DNA of 64,000 nucleotides from Magicicada septendecula (taxonomy: Eukaryota > Arthropoda > Insecta > Hemiptera > Cicadidae). This document shows, piece by piece, positions 34,280-44,934 of this stretch (positions are counted from its first letter, which is position 1; each line of letters begins with the position of its first letter). Both the position numbers and the translations under genes were made by a program. The stretch covers positions 310,001 through 374,000 of the forward strand of contig JAWRYS010000671.1 in NCBI GenBank assembly GCA_034769895.1. Reading direction: 5' to 3'. Under the pieces are notes generated by a model. The model had not been told where the DNA came from and did no database searches. It saw nothing but the letters and a program-made list of their open reading frames with translations.

Positions 34280-35755
34280 TTTTTTTTTCTATGGCAAACG
34301 ATAACAGCCGCAAATTCAAACAGAATCAAATAAGTTTTTGCATACAGCCCTTTTTTGTAGAGTACTCAATACCTATTCTTTTTGGTGAAGATCGGTTGAG
34401 GGAAAGGGGTAGTTTACCTGCAACGGTTTTTTTTTATCAAGGGTAAATTCTTTTCTATGGCAAACGATAACAGCCGCAAATTCAAACAGAATCAAATAAT
34501 GTTTCGCATACAGCCCTGAATTATAGAGTTCTCAAGACCTATTGTTTTTGGTGAAGATCGGTTAAGGGAAAGGGGTAGTTTACCTGAAATGTTTTATGTT
34601 TTAACAAAGGTATTTTCTATGGAAAACGATAAAAGCCGCAAATTCAAACAGAATCAAATAATTTTTTGCATACAGCCCTGAATTGTAGAGTTCTCAGGAC
34701 CTGTTATTTTTGGTGAAGATCGGTTAAGGGGAAGGGGTAGTTTACCTGCAACATTTTATGTTTTAAAAGGGTATTTTCTATGGCAAACGATAAGAGCCGC
34801 AAATTCAAACATAATCAAATAATTTTTTGCATACAGCCCTGAATTGTAGAGTCCTCAGGACCTATTGTTTTTGGTGAAGATCGGTTAAGGGAAAGGGGTA
34901 GTTTACCTGCAACATTTTATGTTTTAACAAGGATAATTTTTTTCTATGACGAACGATAACTGCCGTAAATTCAAACAAAATCAACTACTTTTTTGCATAA
35001 CTTTTTGAATTATACAGAACTCAAGGTCTATTGATTTTGTTGAAGATCGGTTAAGGGAAAGGGGTAGTTAACCTGCAACGTTTTATTTTTAACAAGGGTA
35101 TTTTTTCTATGACGAACAATAACTGCTGTAAATTCAAACAGAATCAACTACTCTTTTGCATGCCTTTTTGAATTATACAGTACTCAAGGTCTGTTGATTT
35201 TGTTGAAGATCGGTTAAGGGGAAGGGGTAGTTTACTGGCAACGTTTTATATTTTAACATGGGTATTTTCTATGGCAAACGATAAGAGCCGCAAATTCAAA
35301 CAGAATCAAATGTTTTGCATACAGCCCTGAATTGTAGAGTTCTCAGAACTTGTTGGTTTTGGTGAAGATCGGTTAAGGGAAAGGGGTAATTTACCTGCAA
35401 CGCTTTTTTATCAAGGGTAATTTTTTTCTATGGCAAACGATAACAGTCGCAAATTCAAACAGAATCAAACAATGCTTTGCATACAGCCCTGTATTGTAGA
35501 GTTCTTAAGACCTATTGGTGTTGGTGAAGATCGGTTAAGGGAAAGGGGTAGTTTACCTGCAACATTTTATGTTGTAACAAGAGAAATGTTTTCATGACGA
35601 ACGATAACTGCCGAACATTCAAACAGAAGCAAATATTTTTTTGCATGCATCCCTGCATTGTAGAGGACTGAAGGTCTATTGATTTTGGTGAAGATCGGTT
35701 AAGGGAAAGGGGTAGTTTACCCGCAACATTTTATGTTTTAACAAGAGTAAAGTAC
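34280..35755. repeat. Satellite array, nine copies of a ~163-bp unit
   Basis: Units starting at the motif ATGRCRAACRATAA occur at 34291, 34457, 34619, 34780, 34946, 35109, 35271, 35430 and 35594, spaced 159-166 bp. Each contains aattcaaacagaatcaa, gcatacagccctgaatt, and ggtgaagatcggttaaggg followed by aaaggggtagtttacctgc. Units 5 and 6 form a variant subtype (tatgacgaac, ctttttgaatta), and unit 9 is mixed. There is no conserved open frame across units, because the gccctga stop interrupts most. Confidence 0.95.
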
Positions 35756-37349
35756 TTAATTTTGATAAATAAAGTATCCTGATAAGAAGCTCATAATAAT
35801 CCACTGTAGAAACGTAGATGAAATATCTATAAATGAAGAGGTTAGGTGAACGAGGTGGGGGTAATTTTCTATTAATGAAAATTATAGTTGAAGGGGGAGG
35901 GGAGAATTTTTTATATGTGTACTACGTTATCGGCAACAAAGAAGTAGTTCTTTGTTAAAGTTCTTTTCCGGGCTGTTTAGCTGTAGTCCAATGTTTTCTG
36001 CAAAACCAGACTTTTCGGCAGTGCCATCGACTGCCACCATCAGTGAAAATTGAGTGCGAAAACGTGAGGTGGTATACGTTAGTGACCACAGTACTGTGGT
36101 TAAGGCTGAAGCAATAAGTAGAAAGAAGTAGTTTCTACGGAAATATTTCATTTCGAATATGATTTTAAATATAAATCTTAGAACATGGAAGTTTACTTTA
36201 ATAGCATCTTTAATAGAAAATGCAGCTATTATTAGCTATCTCTTACCAGATTATTTTCTATTGCCGTTTATCTGGTGATAACTATAAAATAAAACAAAGC
36301 ATAAGTAACCTAGAAACACTGTTTGAATTCATGCTGTTGTCTACAGTATATGTGATGAACAGTTTGTGAATAAAGTTTTAAAATACATATTCCCAGGTTT
36401 TTGTGTGTGCTTGGAGTGGTCAGCAAGTAGCCTGATAAAATGTATTATTTTAATAATTACTGTCAAGCAACTTATGGCCCATCCTGTAAATGTTAGTAAC
36501 CATATATTTATACATGTTACATGTATATCTTCTCACGGTTACTCTTGTGTAATTATTATTGTTAGTAATAAGAAATACTTTTTTTTTACAAGAATTTGAT
36601 GCTTCTGAAGATGACAGTTAATACTGTTGAAGCAGTATAATACATCAAAAATATAATCTTTTAAAAAAACAAGTATTTATTATTATTATTATTATTATAT
36701 TAATTTATACATGTATATCTACAATTATTATAGTAGGTTTTTGGTAACTATTCTAGGGGAAATAAGGAGCACACAGTTTAATACTAGTTTTATAAAATGT
36801 TATTCTACCATATATTAATTTATGAAGTACCTACTCATTGTACTTCTAATAATTCTTGTTATAATTGCCGTTTTAAATTCTCTTACAACTACAGATACAT
36901 CAGAGAATAAAGTATACATGACAGTAGTCAGAAGACGATATTGTCACACTGGTGCAAGGATAGTTACTATGGTATGGTCATTTCAGAGTAGTTTTGGATT
37001 CCAATATTTTCATTATAAATTTTTGTAAAGTTTCTGTGCACTCTTATTCATTTGTTTACTGATGCATTCTTCCTTAGAGAAATATAGAAACTGTTATTAG
37101 ACTGTATAATTACATTGTAATGTTTCTCTTCTACAAATAATACAATATATTAAGGTAACATATTAGGTAATGGAGATATTCTAGGACTTCAAGAAAGCTG
37201 TTTGTTTTAGTTCCACATTTTACTTTCTTTACTACTGTAACAGTATAGAAATATTATTTCTATAATATATATATATATATAGTCACTTTTTGCTACAGTC
37301 CGTTTCTTGATATATATAATACATTTAATATTTATAATTAAATTTACCT
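35756..37349. other. Intron 3 spacer between satellite and Penelope fragment
   Basis: AT-rich. A (TTA)n run lies near 36677-36699 and a (TA)n run near 37264-37280. A minus-strand frame at 35927-36151 (74 residues) begins MKYFRRNYFFLLIASALTTV, like a type II membrane anchor, but no donor site or family supports it. Confidence 0.35.
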
Positions 37350-37362
37350 CAAGATGTTATTT

Positions 37363-38118
37363 TTATCCTTTATTGGAACACGTTTCGGGTACTATCTTGT
37401 ACCCATCCTCAGCCTTCCGGTTTTTTTGTCTGGTGAAGTACATATGTTTTGTTGGTTGACTATTATTATTGTGGCTTCCTGTTGGCTTCTGGTATTTCAA
37501 ATTGGTTTTATTGTGTGTGTTTGTGGTGTATGTGTTAGTTTTTTGTGTATTTTCTATGTTGAGTGCTTTGAATATTGTGTCATGTTTTGTATTGATTTGT
37601 ATTTGTTCAGGTATTAGTTTGTTTTCTGTTTTATGTTTGTATATCTGTAAATTTTCCCAAATGTTCATTATGGTGCCTTTGTGTGGTATCTGTTTTATTA
37701 GTGTTACATTGGTTATGTCTGGGAATTCATGTCCTGTATTTATAGCATGTGTGGCTAAATTGGATTTATATATTTCTGGTTTTTTGTATGCATTTAGGTG
37801 TTCAAAATAACGTTTTTTCAGCTGTTTTTTTTGTTTGTCCTATGTAACATTTATTGCAATCTTGGCATTCAATTTTGTATATGCCGTTAGTTGTTGTATT
37901 ATCTATGTTGTGTGAGCTATTTAGATTTTGTAATTTATTTTTATTAGTTTTGTATGCTATTTTTATATCTGTGTATTTAAATAGTTTTGTTAGTTTTGTC
38001 ATTTTATTATTTATGTATGTGAATGTGGCCCATTTGTTGCTGTTGTTATTATTTATGTGTTGTTCAGTTTGATTTATTCTTAATTGTTCAGTTTTTATTT
38101 TATATTTGATTTTTAATG
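37363..38118 (-). pseudogene. Penelope-like GIY-YIG endonuclease domain
   Basis: Reading from 38118 down: KWATFTYINNKMTKLTKLFK and TDIKIAYKTNKNKL, the conserved segment before the nuclease; then NGIYKIECQDCNKCYIGQTK with both GIY and YIG signatures and the CxxC between them. After a frameshift near 37802, FEHLNAYKK, HAINTGHEF and TIMNIWENLQIYKHK follow, with the conserved His and Glu of the fold. The C-terminus (37668-37363) is low complexity. In this family GIY-YIG nicks DNA for target-primed reverse transcription. RT is absent and the frame is broken, so the copy is dead. Confidence 0.8.
37376..37446 (-). ncRNA. Hammerhead-ribozyme-like motif in the Penelope 3' region
   Basis: On the minus strand the core CUGAGGA (complement of 37406-37412) fits CUGANGA. 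It is followed by a perfect 6-bp stem II (GGGUAC, 6-nt loop, GUACCC; 37387-37404) and then GAAA (37383-37386). A candidate stem III pairs CGUGU with the AUAUG before UA (near 37439-37446), including G-U pairs. Stem I is weak: only three adjoining pairs before mismatches. Hammerhead motifs are known in Penelope-like elements. Activity is not shown. Confidence 0.5.
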
Positions 38119-38230
38119 TACAAAATTCCCCTAAACAAACAAGAAATTGACAAAGAAAGAAATATAATATACCAAATTGGTTATGAAAATGGATACAATA
38201 AAAATACTGTGATCAAAATAGAAAATGAAA

Positions 38231-38640
38231 TCAAGCAATGTATCTACACCAATAATACAATCATGAATGAGTTTAGGGACTATTAGAGCTACAATTTGGG
38301 TTTGGTTACCATTTATACTGACAGGTAAATATATTTGTTCAGTTATCTTTTGCATTTTGGCTCCAGTGGCTCCCTGTACATTACAATGTTTTACGGGTAG
38401 TCTGGGACAATTTCGCAACTGATAATTATCTACAAATTTTGAGCTAACACAGGTAACTTCACTGCCAGTGTCAATAAGCGCTCGTACCAGTAGATTACTG
38501 ATCTTACAAACTATTTCCGCACATTCAGGATAATGGTTTCTACCCACTTTTTGCTCCTCTTTTAACAAGAACTCCCTATCGCTCACTTTTTTTATATTAT
38601 TAGCTACGTTCTTCTTACCTTTTTTCTTTAGTTGTTTCAC
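38231..38640 (-). pseudogene. Gypsy array unit 1, pol (protease part only)
   Basis: Contains the protease from its basic N-terminus through ALIDTGSEVTCVSS to CIIGVDTLL, then breaks at 38231 where the Penelope sequence begins. The apparent reading beyond that point is foreign. Confidence 0.85.
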
Positions 38641-38838
38641 TGCAGGTAATGGTAGGTTTAGTTTTGTTTCTTTTCTACCTGCAGTGGCTTCCCGTTTCCC
38701 GTATTCATTTTACTAGTCGACGGTTGCTGCTCGGTAGAGGTTACAGTTGTTTTACACACTTTATACCCTTTATTAGGTTTATTTTCTACACTTCGACTCC
38801 TACCTTTATCCTCCACTTCCTGTCTATTTTGTGGTTTA

Positions 38839-40222
38839 TTACCTCGGATATGGGGTAAACCTTTTTTCTTTCATACGTTCATTATCTCTCCTCTTATTTG
38901 AGTAGAACGTTGGTTCTTGCTGATCGCCTCTAGAGTAGTTACTCAGCTGATTACTTATCCGCTGTAGGTCCCTCTCTAAATCTAGACACTCATCTACAAC
39001 CATAATGAACTTTTCTAAAGTATCCACTCCTCTAGTTGTGGTTGCTACTCTAGTGCGTTCTGAGAAATGACGCGCTAGCTTACCTATATACTAGGTCTCT
39101 CTCTTCTGTTGGTGGTGTTAGATGTTTAACTTGCGCCATTACATTAAGCACATAATTGGTAGTTGTCATATTCATTGACGGATGATACTTACCAAATTCT
39201 AAATGATCACGTACCCTTCTTTGTATTTGAACATTCCAGTACTGTGCTAGGAATTTTTCTCTGAAGTCTGAGTAGGTTTGGACTCTGTCTGAGATGACTT
39301 TCCACCATGTACCTGCCCAATTCTTGAGAAATCGGCCTAACATGTCCTTCTTATCCTCGTCGTCCATCAGTGGATTTACACGAGTTACATACGCTTCGAA
39401 CAGCTTTAGGAATTCCACAGGATTCTCATGTGGGTTTCCTGAAAATGCAAGGTTTTCCGGTTCTTCCTTATAGCCGCCACACCTCACTACTTTGGTTTGC
39501 TGTGACTTCATTGCTTTAGTCAGATCCTCCCGCATTACCTTCAACTGCTGTTCCATCTTTTGATGTATTTCATCACTGTTAGCCTTACTCTCTACCTGTT
39601 TCTTAACTTCACTAATATTTATACCCAGTTGGGTACACTCTTCCCTAGTATTTTGGATTTCTTCTTTATTTAGAAGTGTTTGTGTTTTTAGTTCAGCTGT
39701 TACTTTGCTGAATTGTTGATTAATGAGGGTTACTTTGAGTTCTAACCTTTCATGTAATTCATTTCTAAATTTATTTAGCTTTTCGTCTTGACGGCGAAAA
39801 TTAGTGTTTACTTGTTTTCTAAACTCATCTAGCGTAGTTTTAACCTCTTCAGTATGCTTATCAAACCTACTATTACTCTCGTCTATTTTATTATTAGTAC
39901 TATCTAATTTACTAGCTAGATTAGATATTTCTTCATCTATTTTAAATGTAGCCTCTTTACTACTTTGTTCTATTTGGCTAGATAAATTTTCATTTATTTG
40001 TTTTATTTCACTGGACAAATATTTATTAGTTTGTTCTATTTTATTATTAACATCAGTTATTAATTTTTGATTACTTTCTTCTAAACTTTTATTTTCTTCA
40101 ATTTTCTTTGATAATTCACTATTTGTATTTTCAATTTTACTGTTATTTTCATCCATTTTAGTGGTCAACTGTTTAAACATTTGCTCAATTGCTGCCATAT
40201 CTACTGCTGATGATTTTGCCAT
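38839..40222 (-). pseudogene. Gypsy array unit 1, gag, frameshifted
   Basis: Same protein as 43555-44934 but with a 4-nt insertion near 39083-39090 (gcttacctatat where the others read gcttatat). This breaks the frame after DLVYR; the remainder continues at 38839-39027 in another frame. It carries private substitutions compared with units 2-5 (HENPVEF, QQFSKV, LGINIS), so it is the most divergent gag of the array. Confidence 0.85.
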
Positions 40223-40605
40223 GTTTACAATGTATTATTATTTTTAACAAATAAATTTAACAATTATTTAATAGTTATTTGTAACCTTGAATTCCACTTT
40301 CTTTTCAGATTTATTAATCTACAATTTAACTATCACTTGGGTAAAAGCAACGCCAAATTATATAACTTTATTTATATAATTTTGTGTTTAATCAAGCCCA
40401 TTAGTTGCGGCGACAAATATATATGTAACTTCTTTTTACATATAAATTTGGTGAGCTTAATCAAGCTTAATCGAGCTTAATCGAGCCCCTTAGTTGGCCG
40501 CGCCAAATACATACAATGCTCCCTTTCATCTAACACAATTTTCTAATATTTGTGATGTTAGATAAAAAGTTACTTACCCGTGATTTTACTTTACCTGGGC
40601 GCCAG

Positions 40606-42077
40606 AACAAATCCCAGATACAAATGACACGGTTTCAGCTTAGCTCAGCGCATGGAGACACTCTTTCTCAGGATTCGTTCAGTGATTGTGGTTTTCAAGG
40701 AGAATCATTACAAATAACTCTTTAAGATTTGCTTGATTATTATTTTTAATGTTTTAATAAATGATTTAAACTTTAACTTGTTAATGGTAGTGGCTTAATT
40801 CTACCCTAGCCTTATAATTATTGAGTGAGTGTGGAAAGTAATGATTAAGACGCTCAAACGACCTCTAGCTCTTATCTGGTCTGATTAAGAAATTTCTATC
40901 TCCCAAACCAGTGCTAAAGAACAGGTCTACAATAATTTGCACGTCCAATACTGCACACTATTTTCCATTCAACACTCTTATACTAAATTAAAGCTAATCT
41001 TACAGTTAAAATACAATGTGTGCGTTTCTTAGTGTCTTTTTAAAATTGTTTATTGTTTTAATATTTGTTTAGCGCTTATATCATTGATCAATGAATTTAT
41101 TTCTTACTGTTTTGATGCGTTGACCGAAGATAGTAATCTGTAGAGGTCCTCCTTTCGATGGTGATGCACAGAAGAATGGGTTGATCAATGTTGTGGAAGA
41201 TGCCCTGGCAGTTACAGATGCTGTAGCCTTCTGTAGCACAGGTCCTTCACGGCTGATGGATTAATTAATTAAGTAATTAATTAATTAACGGTGATATTAC
41301 GCAGCTAGTGTTATTGAATGTTGTAAATTCATCTACACTGCGGACTACTTCTCGATTTATAACTGAATTTGCACTGTTGTGTAATTTAAAAATTTTCTGG
41401 ATGCGAATTGTACACGTCTAGTGTGTTTCAGTACCAAACGAAGAGTGATGCTACCCCTAGCTTGGAGCTGGTGTCTGTTTTAAATACGGGCTGCTGATTG
41501 GTTGTACAAATAAATCATGCGTTTTTCCAGTTGTGACAATCTCGAACAGGTCAGTCTTACACGCGGTGACAGGTTCCAAACGGCAGAGAAATTCTTGTCA
41601 AAATCGTACTTCCTGTATTTGCAAATCGATTGATTACAGGTATTTGCAAATGTGTTTCCGAAGATCTGACCACAGAATATTGTTGCTTAGGTCTTTATCT
41701 CTGTGTGTGTGAAAACACCTTGTTCCTACGTAGCATAATTCTCTCGTTATTCCTGTTGGCGTGCGTCATCCGTATAACTTCTTTATTTGTTAATTATATT
41801 AACTGAGCTTGCGGCTACTTATAAAGCTTTTCTTGCTGAATACAATGCTGTTTTCAGAATTTCCGTATATTTACAACTTTTGAAGTTATTGCAGGTTGAA
41901 CTGATAATTCGCTTTGAGTAAAATTACCTGTTTGAACTTGATTCTACTGTAGTGGTGACTTGGTCAGAGTGAGATAGCTGCTATTGTGCGCTCTCTCTCT
42001 TCCTTACTGCGTTACGCTCTTACTGTCTATAGCTTTCATATAACGCTCAGATAGGACGCTATTATGAATCGTTATAT
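40606..42077 (-). repeat. Gypsy array LTR 1
   Basis: Region of about 1.47 kb between the PBS (TGGCGCCCAGG, complement ending at 40604) and the polypurine motif GGGGGTAT (complement at 42078-42085). The edges do not show canonical TG/CA, so they are set by PBS and PPT and may be off by a few bases. The promoter on the minus strand is CCAATCAG then TATTTAAAA (near 41481-41503). A palindromic TTAATTAA-rich block lies at 41262-41289. It differs from LTR 2 at about 2 positions. Confidence 0.8.
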
Positions 42078-42402
42078 ATACCCCCACTAGGTATAAAAAA
42101 AATTGATTATGTAAATCATTAATTTTTTTTCGAATGTACAGTTTTACACTGAATAAAATTTTGCACATTTACTTTAGCACTTTTTCCCGCACAAAACTTA
42201 CACTTATACAATGTTACTTACATCTGTCTTATAACTAAAGATTACAATGTTTCTTAACCTAACATGGTATATTGGAAATTTATATGATCAATTTTAATCA
42301 TCATTTTGGATTAATTAATGTCAAAATTTAAATAACCACACTAACATTTATTTAAATAAAATTTATTATTATTATTAATATTGATTCAAAACAATTATAA
42401 AT

Positions 42403-43440
42403 TTATGTGTCATTAATTTGTTTATTCTTCCACCTATGGGAGCTTAGCTTATGTAGCTTACCTCCATACATAGAAAATCCTGGTTTGGAGTTGGTAACTG
42501 CTACTAAAGGGTTTATATAGGGACTACTTGCTCTCTCTATAACTCCATTCGTTAACATTTGTTGGATCTCTTTCTCCACTTCATCACTATAATGTAGAGG
42601 GATTGGATAAGTCCTTTGTACAAATGATGCATTTTCAGTTAGTGTCAACTGATGTTCATAGAACCTAGCTCTTCCAGGCTCTGTTCTGAACACATCACTA
42701 TACTCCCCAACGAGTTGCTGAATTTTGTTCTGTTGTTCATTGTTCAGCTCAGTCCCAATATTGATTTCTGGAGTATTATCAATACAGTGCTGGTCACTCC
42801 TAACGTCAACTACAGGTTTTTCTATATACCCTTTTACGACACTTACCGAGTTCCAATGCTTAAACTCTTTAATACCTACATTTATTTTATTAGCATTTAT
42901 TTCCATAGTAATATTATTTCTTTTAAAATTTATTTTTGCTTTCCATTCAAGCAATGTATCTACACCAATAATACAATCATGAATGAGTTTAGGGACTATT
43001 AGAGCTACAATTTGGGTTTGGTTACCATTTATACTGACAGGTAAATATATTTGTTCAGTTATCTTTTGCATTTTGGCTCCAGTGGCTCCCTGTACATTAC
43101 AATGTTTTACGGGTAGTCTGGGACAATTTCGCAACTGATAATTATCTACAAATTTTGAGCTAACACAGGTAACTTCACTGCCAGTGTCAATAAGCGCTCG
43201 TACCAGTAGATTACTGATCTTACAAACTATTTCCGCACATTCAGGATAATGGTTTCTACCCACTTTTTGCTCCTCTTTTAACAAGAACTCCCTATCGCTC
43301 ACTTTTTTTATATTATTAGCTACGTTCTTCTTACCTTTTTTCTTTAGTTGTTTCACTGCAGGTAATGGTAGGTTTAGTTTTGTTTCTTTTCTACCTGCAG
43401 TGGCTTCCCGTTTCCCGTATTCATTTTACTAGTCGACGGT
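42403..43440 (-). CDS. Gypsy array unit 2, protease and truncated RT
   Basis: The frame is open from about 43440; the first recognisable block starts at 43356. The protease has ALIDTGSEVTCVSS (Asp at about residue 57 counted from 43356) and CIIGVDTLLEW near 128-138. The N-terminal RT region follows: GEYSDVFRTEPGRARF (218-232), YPIPLHYSDEVEKEI and NGVIERASSPYINPL (270-284). Instead of the normal DxRxxN and YxDD RT motifs the frame then reads KPGFSMYGGKLHKLSSHRWK and ends at 317, so an in-frame deletion joins RT to a different 3' segment. The product could be a Gag-processing protease but not a polymerase. The frame is in register with gag but separated by stops. Confidence 0.88.
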
Positions 43441-43574
43441 TGCTGCTCGGTAGAGGTTACAGTTGTTTTACACACTTTATACCCTTTATTAGGTTTATTT
43501 TCTACACTTCGACTCCTACCTTTATCCTCCACTTCCTGTCTATTTTGTGGTTTATTACCTCGGATATGGGGTAA
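43366..43574 (-). CDS. Gypsy array unit 2, basic middle frame between gag and pol
   Basis: Overlapping the gag end in another frame, about 68 residues are open: KKGLPHIRGNKPQNRQEVED, then RSRSVENKPNKGYKVCKTT, to LQVEKKQN. It is basic and polar like a nucleocapsid but has no CCHC knuckle. To link gag, this frame and protease, ribosomes would have to shift twice. The entry overlap includes an A-rich GAAAAAAGG stretch. The same arrangement occurs in the other units. Confidence 0.4.
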
Positions 43575-44934
43575 ACCTTTTTTCTTTCATACGTTCATTA
43601 TCTCTCCTCTTATTTGAGTAGAACGTTGGTTCTTGCTGATCGCCTCTAGAGTAGTTACTCAGCTGATTACTTATCCGCTGTAGGTCCCTCTCTAAATCTA
43701 GACACTCATCTACAACCATAATGAACTTTTCTAAAGTATCCACTCCTCTAGTTGTGGTTGCTACTCTAGTGCGTTCTGAGAAATGACGCGCTAGCTTATA
43801 TACTAGGTCTCTCTCTTCTGTTGGTGGTGTTAGATGTTTAACTTGCGCCATTACATTAAGCACATAATTGGTAGTTGTCATATTCATTGACGGATGATAC
43901 TTACCAAATTCTAAATGATCACGTACCCTTCTTTGTATTTGAACATTCCAGTACTGTGCTAGGAATTTTTCTCTGAAGTCTGAGTAGGTTTGGACTCTGT
44001 CTGAGATGACTTTCCACCATGTACCTGCCCAATTCTTGAGAAATCGGCCTAACATGTCCTTCTTATCCTCGTCGTCCATCAGTGGATTTACACGAGTTAC
44101 ATACGCTTCGAACAGCTTTAGGAATTCCACAAGATTCTCATGTGGGTTTCCTGAAAATGCAAGGTTTTCCGGTTCTTCCTTATAGCCGCCACACCTCACT
44201 ACTTTGGTTTGCTGTGACTTCATTGCTTTAGTCAGATCCTCCCGCATTACCTTCAACTGCTGTTCCATCTTTTGATGTATTTCATCACTGTTAGCCTTAC
44301 TCTCTACCTGTTTCTTAACTTCACTAATATTTACACCCAGTTGGGTACACTCTTCCCTAGTATTTTGGATTTCTTCTTTATTTAGAAGTGTTTGTGTTTT
44401 TAGTTCAGCTGTTACTTCGCTGAATTGTTGATTAATGAGGGTTACTTTGAGTTCTAACCTTTCATGTAATTCATTTCTAAATTTATTTAGCTTTTCGTCT
44501 TGACGGCGAAAATTAGTGTTTACTTGTTTTCTAAACTCATCTAGCGTAGTTTTAACCTCTTCAGTATGCTTATCAAACCTACTATTACTCTCGTCTATTT
44601 TATTATTAGTACTATCTAATTTACTAGCTAGATTAGATATTTCTTCATCTATTTTAAATGTAGCCTCTTTACTACTTTGTTCTATTTGGCTAGATAAATT
44701 TTCATTTATTTGTTTTATTTCACTGGACAAATATTTATTAGTTTGTTCTATTTTATTATTAACATCAGTTATTAATTTTTGATTACTTTCTTCTAAACTT
44801 TTATTTTCTTCAATTTTCTTTGATAATTCACTATTTGTATTTTCAATTTTACTGTTATTTTCATCCATTTTAGTGGTCAACTGTTTAAACATTTGCTCAA
44901 TTGCTGCCATATCTACTGCTGATGATTTTGCCAT
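43555..44934 (-). CDS. Gypsy array unit 2, gag, intact
   Basis: 459 residues beginning MAKSSAVDMAAIEQMFKQL; the ATG is the first after the leader. Residues about 10-240 form a long coiled coil of imperfect repeats (NSELSKKIEE, SSEIKQINENLSSQIEQ). Residues about 255-420 resemble the retrotransposon Gag capsid domain: LAFSGNPHENLVEFLKLFEA, WAGTWWKVISDR, FREKFLAQYWNVQIQRRVRD, LARHFSERTRVATTTRG. The C-terminus is basic (KEKRFTPYPR). There is no zinc knuckle. Gag would assemble the particle that packages the element RNA in the cytoplasm. Confidence 0.92.
   Translation of the reverse strand: MAKSSAVDMAAIEQMFKQLTTKMDENNSKIENTNSELSKKIEENKSLEESNQKLITDVNNKIEQTNKYLSSEIKQINENLSSQIEQSSKEATFKIDEEISNLASKLDSTNNKIDESNSRFDKHTEEVKTTLDEFRKQVNTNFRRQDEKLNKFRNELHERLELKVTLINQQFSEVTAELKTQTLLNKEEIQNTREECTQLGVNISEVKKQVESKANSDEIHQKMEQQLKVMREDLTKAMKSQQTKVVRCGGYKEEPENLAFSGNPHENLVEFLKLFEAYVTRVNPLMDDEDKKDMLGRFLKNWAGTWWKVISDRVQTYSDFREKFLAQYWNVQIQRRVRDHLEFGKYHPSMNMTTTNYVLNVMAQVKHLTPPTEERDLVYKLARHFSERTRVATTTRGVDTLEKFIMVVDECLDLERDLQRISNQLSNYSRGDQQEPTFYSNKRRDNERMKEKRFTPYPR

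Larger units (their letters stand above)
37350..38230 (-). mobile_element. Penelope-like retroelement, 5'-truncated with inverted 5' end
   Basis: From about 38118 down to 37350 the minus strand carries the C-terminal linker and GIY-YIG endonuclease region of a Penelope-like element, then a 3' segment with a hammerhead-like motif. From about 38119 to 38230 the + strand carries the protein segment that would lie just N-terminal to it (IPLNKQEIDKERNIIYQIGY and following). The 5' part is therefore inverted relative to the 3' part. The copy is cut off at 38231 by the Gypsy array. No terminal repeat or target duplication was identified. Confidence 0.75.

Noticed and set aside
34210..34446. Open frame over satellite unit 1 (MANDNSRKFKQ...)
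   Set aside because: The frame is interrupted by a stop in most other units, so it is not a conserved protein.
34280..35755. Possible CRISPR-like array
   Set aside because: Whole ~163-bp units are repeated with no unique spacers; the context is a eukaryotic intron.
35927..36151. Minus-strand frame resembling a type II membrane anchor exon
   Set aside because: No splice donor in frame and no recognisable stem or catalytic domain; kept only as a note in the spacer entry.
36822..37028. 68-residue + frame with a hydrophobic start (MKYLLIVLLIILVI)
   Set aside because: AT-rich sequence readily gives such stretches; no splice sites, family or continuation.
39804..40070. 88-residue + frames repeated in each gag (also 44516, 49227, 53938, 58653) and the 116- and 85-residue + frames over pol
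   Set aside because: Shadows antisense to gag and pol; they recur only because the unit recurs.
41262..41289. TTAATTAA-rich palindrome in the array LTRs as an origin or binding site
   Set aside because: Simple AT repeat of variable length between copies; no further support.
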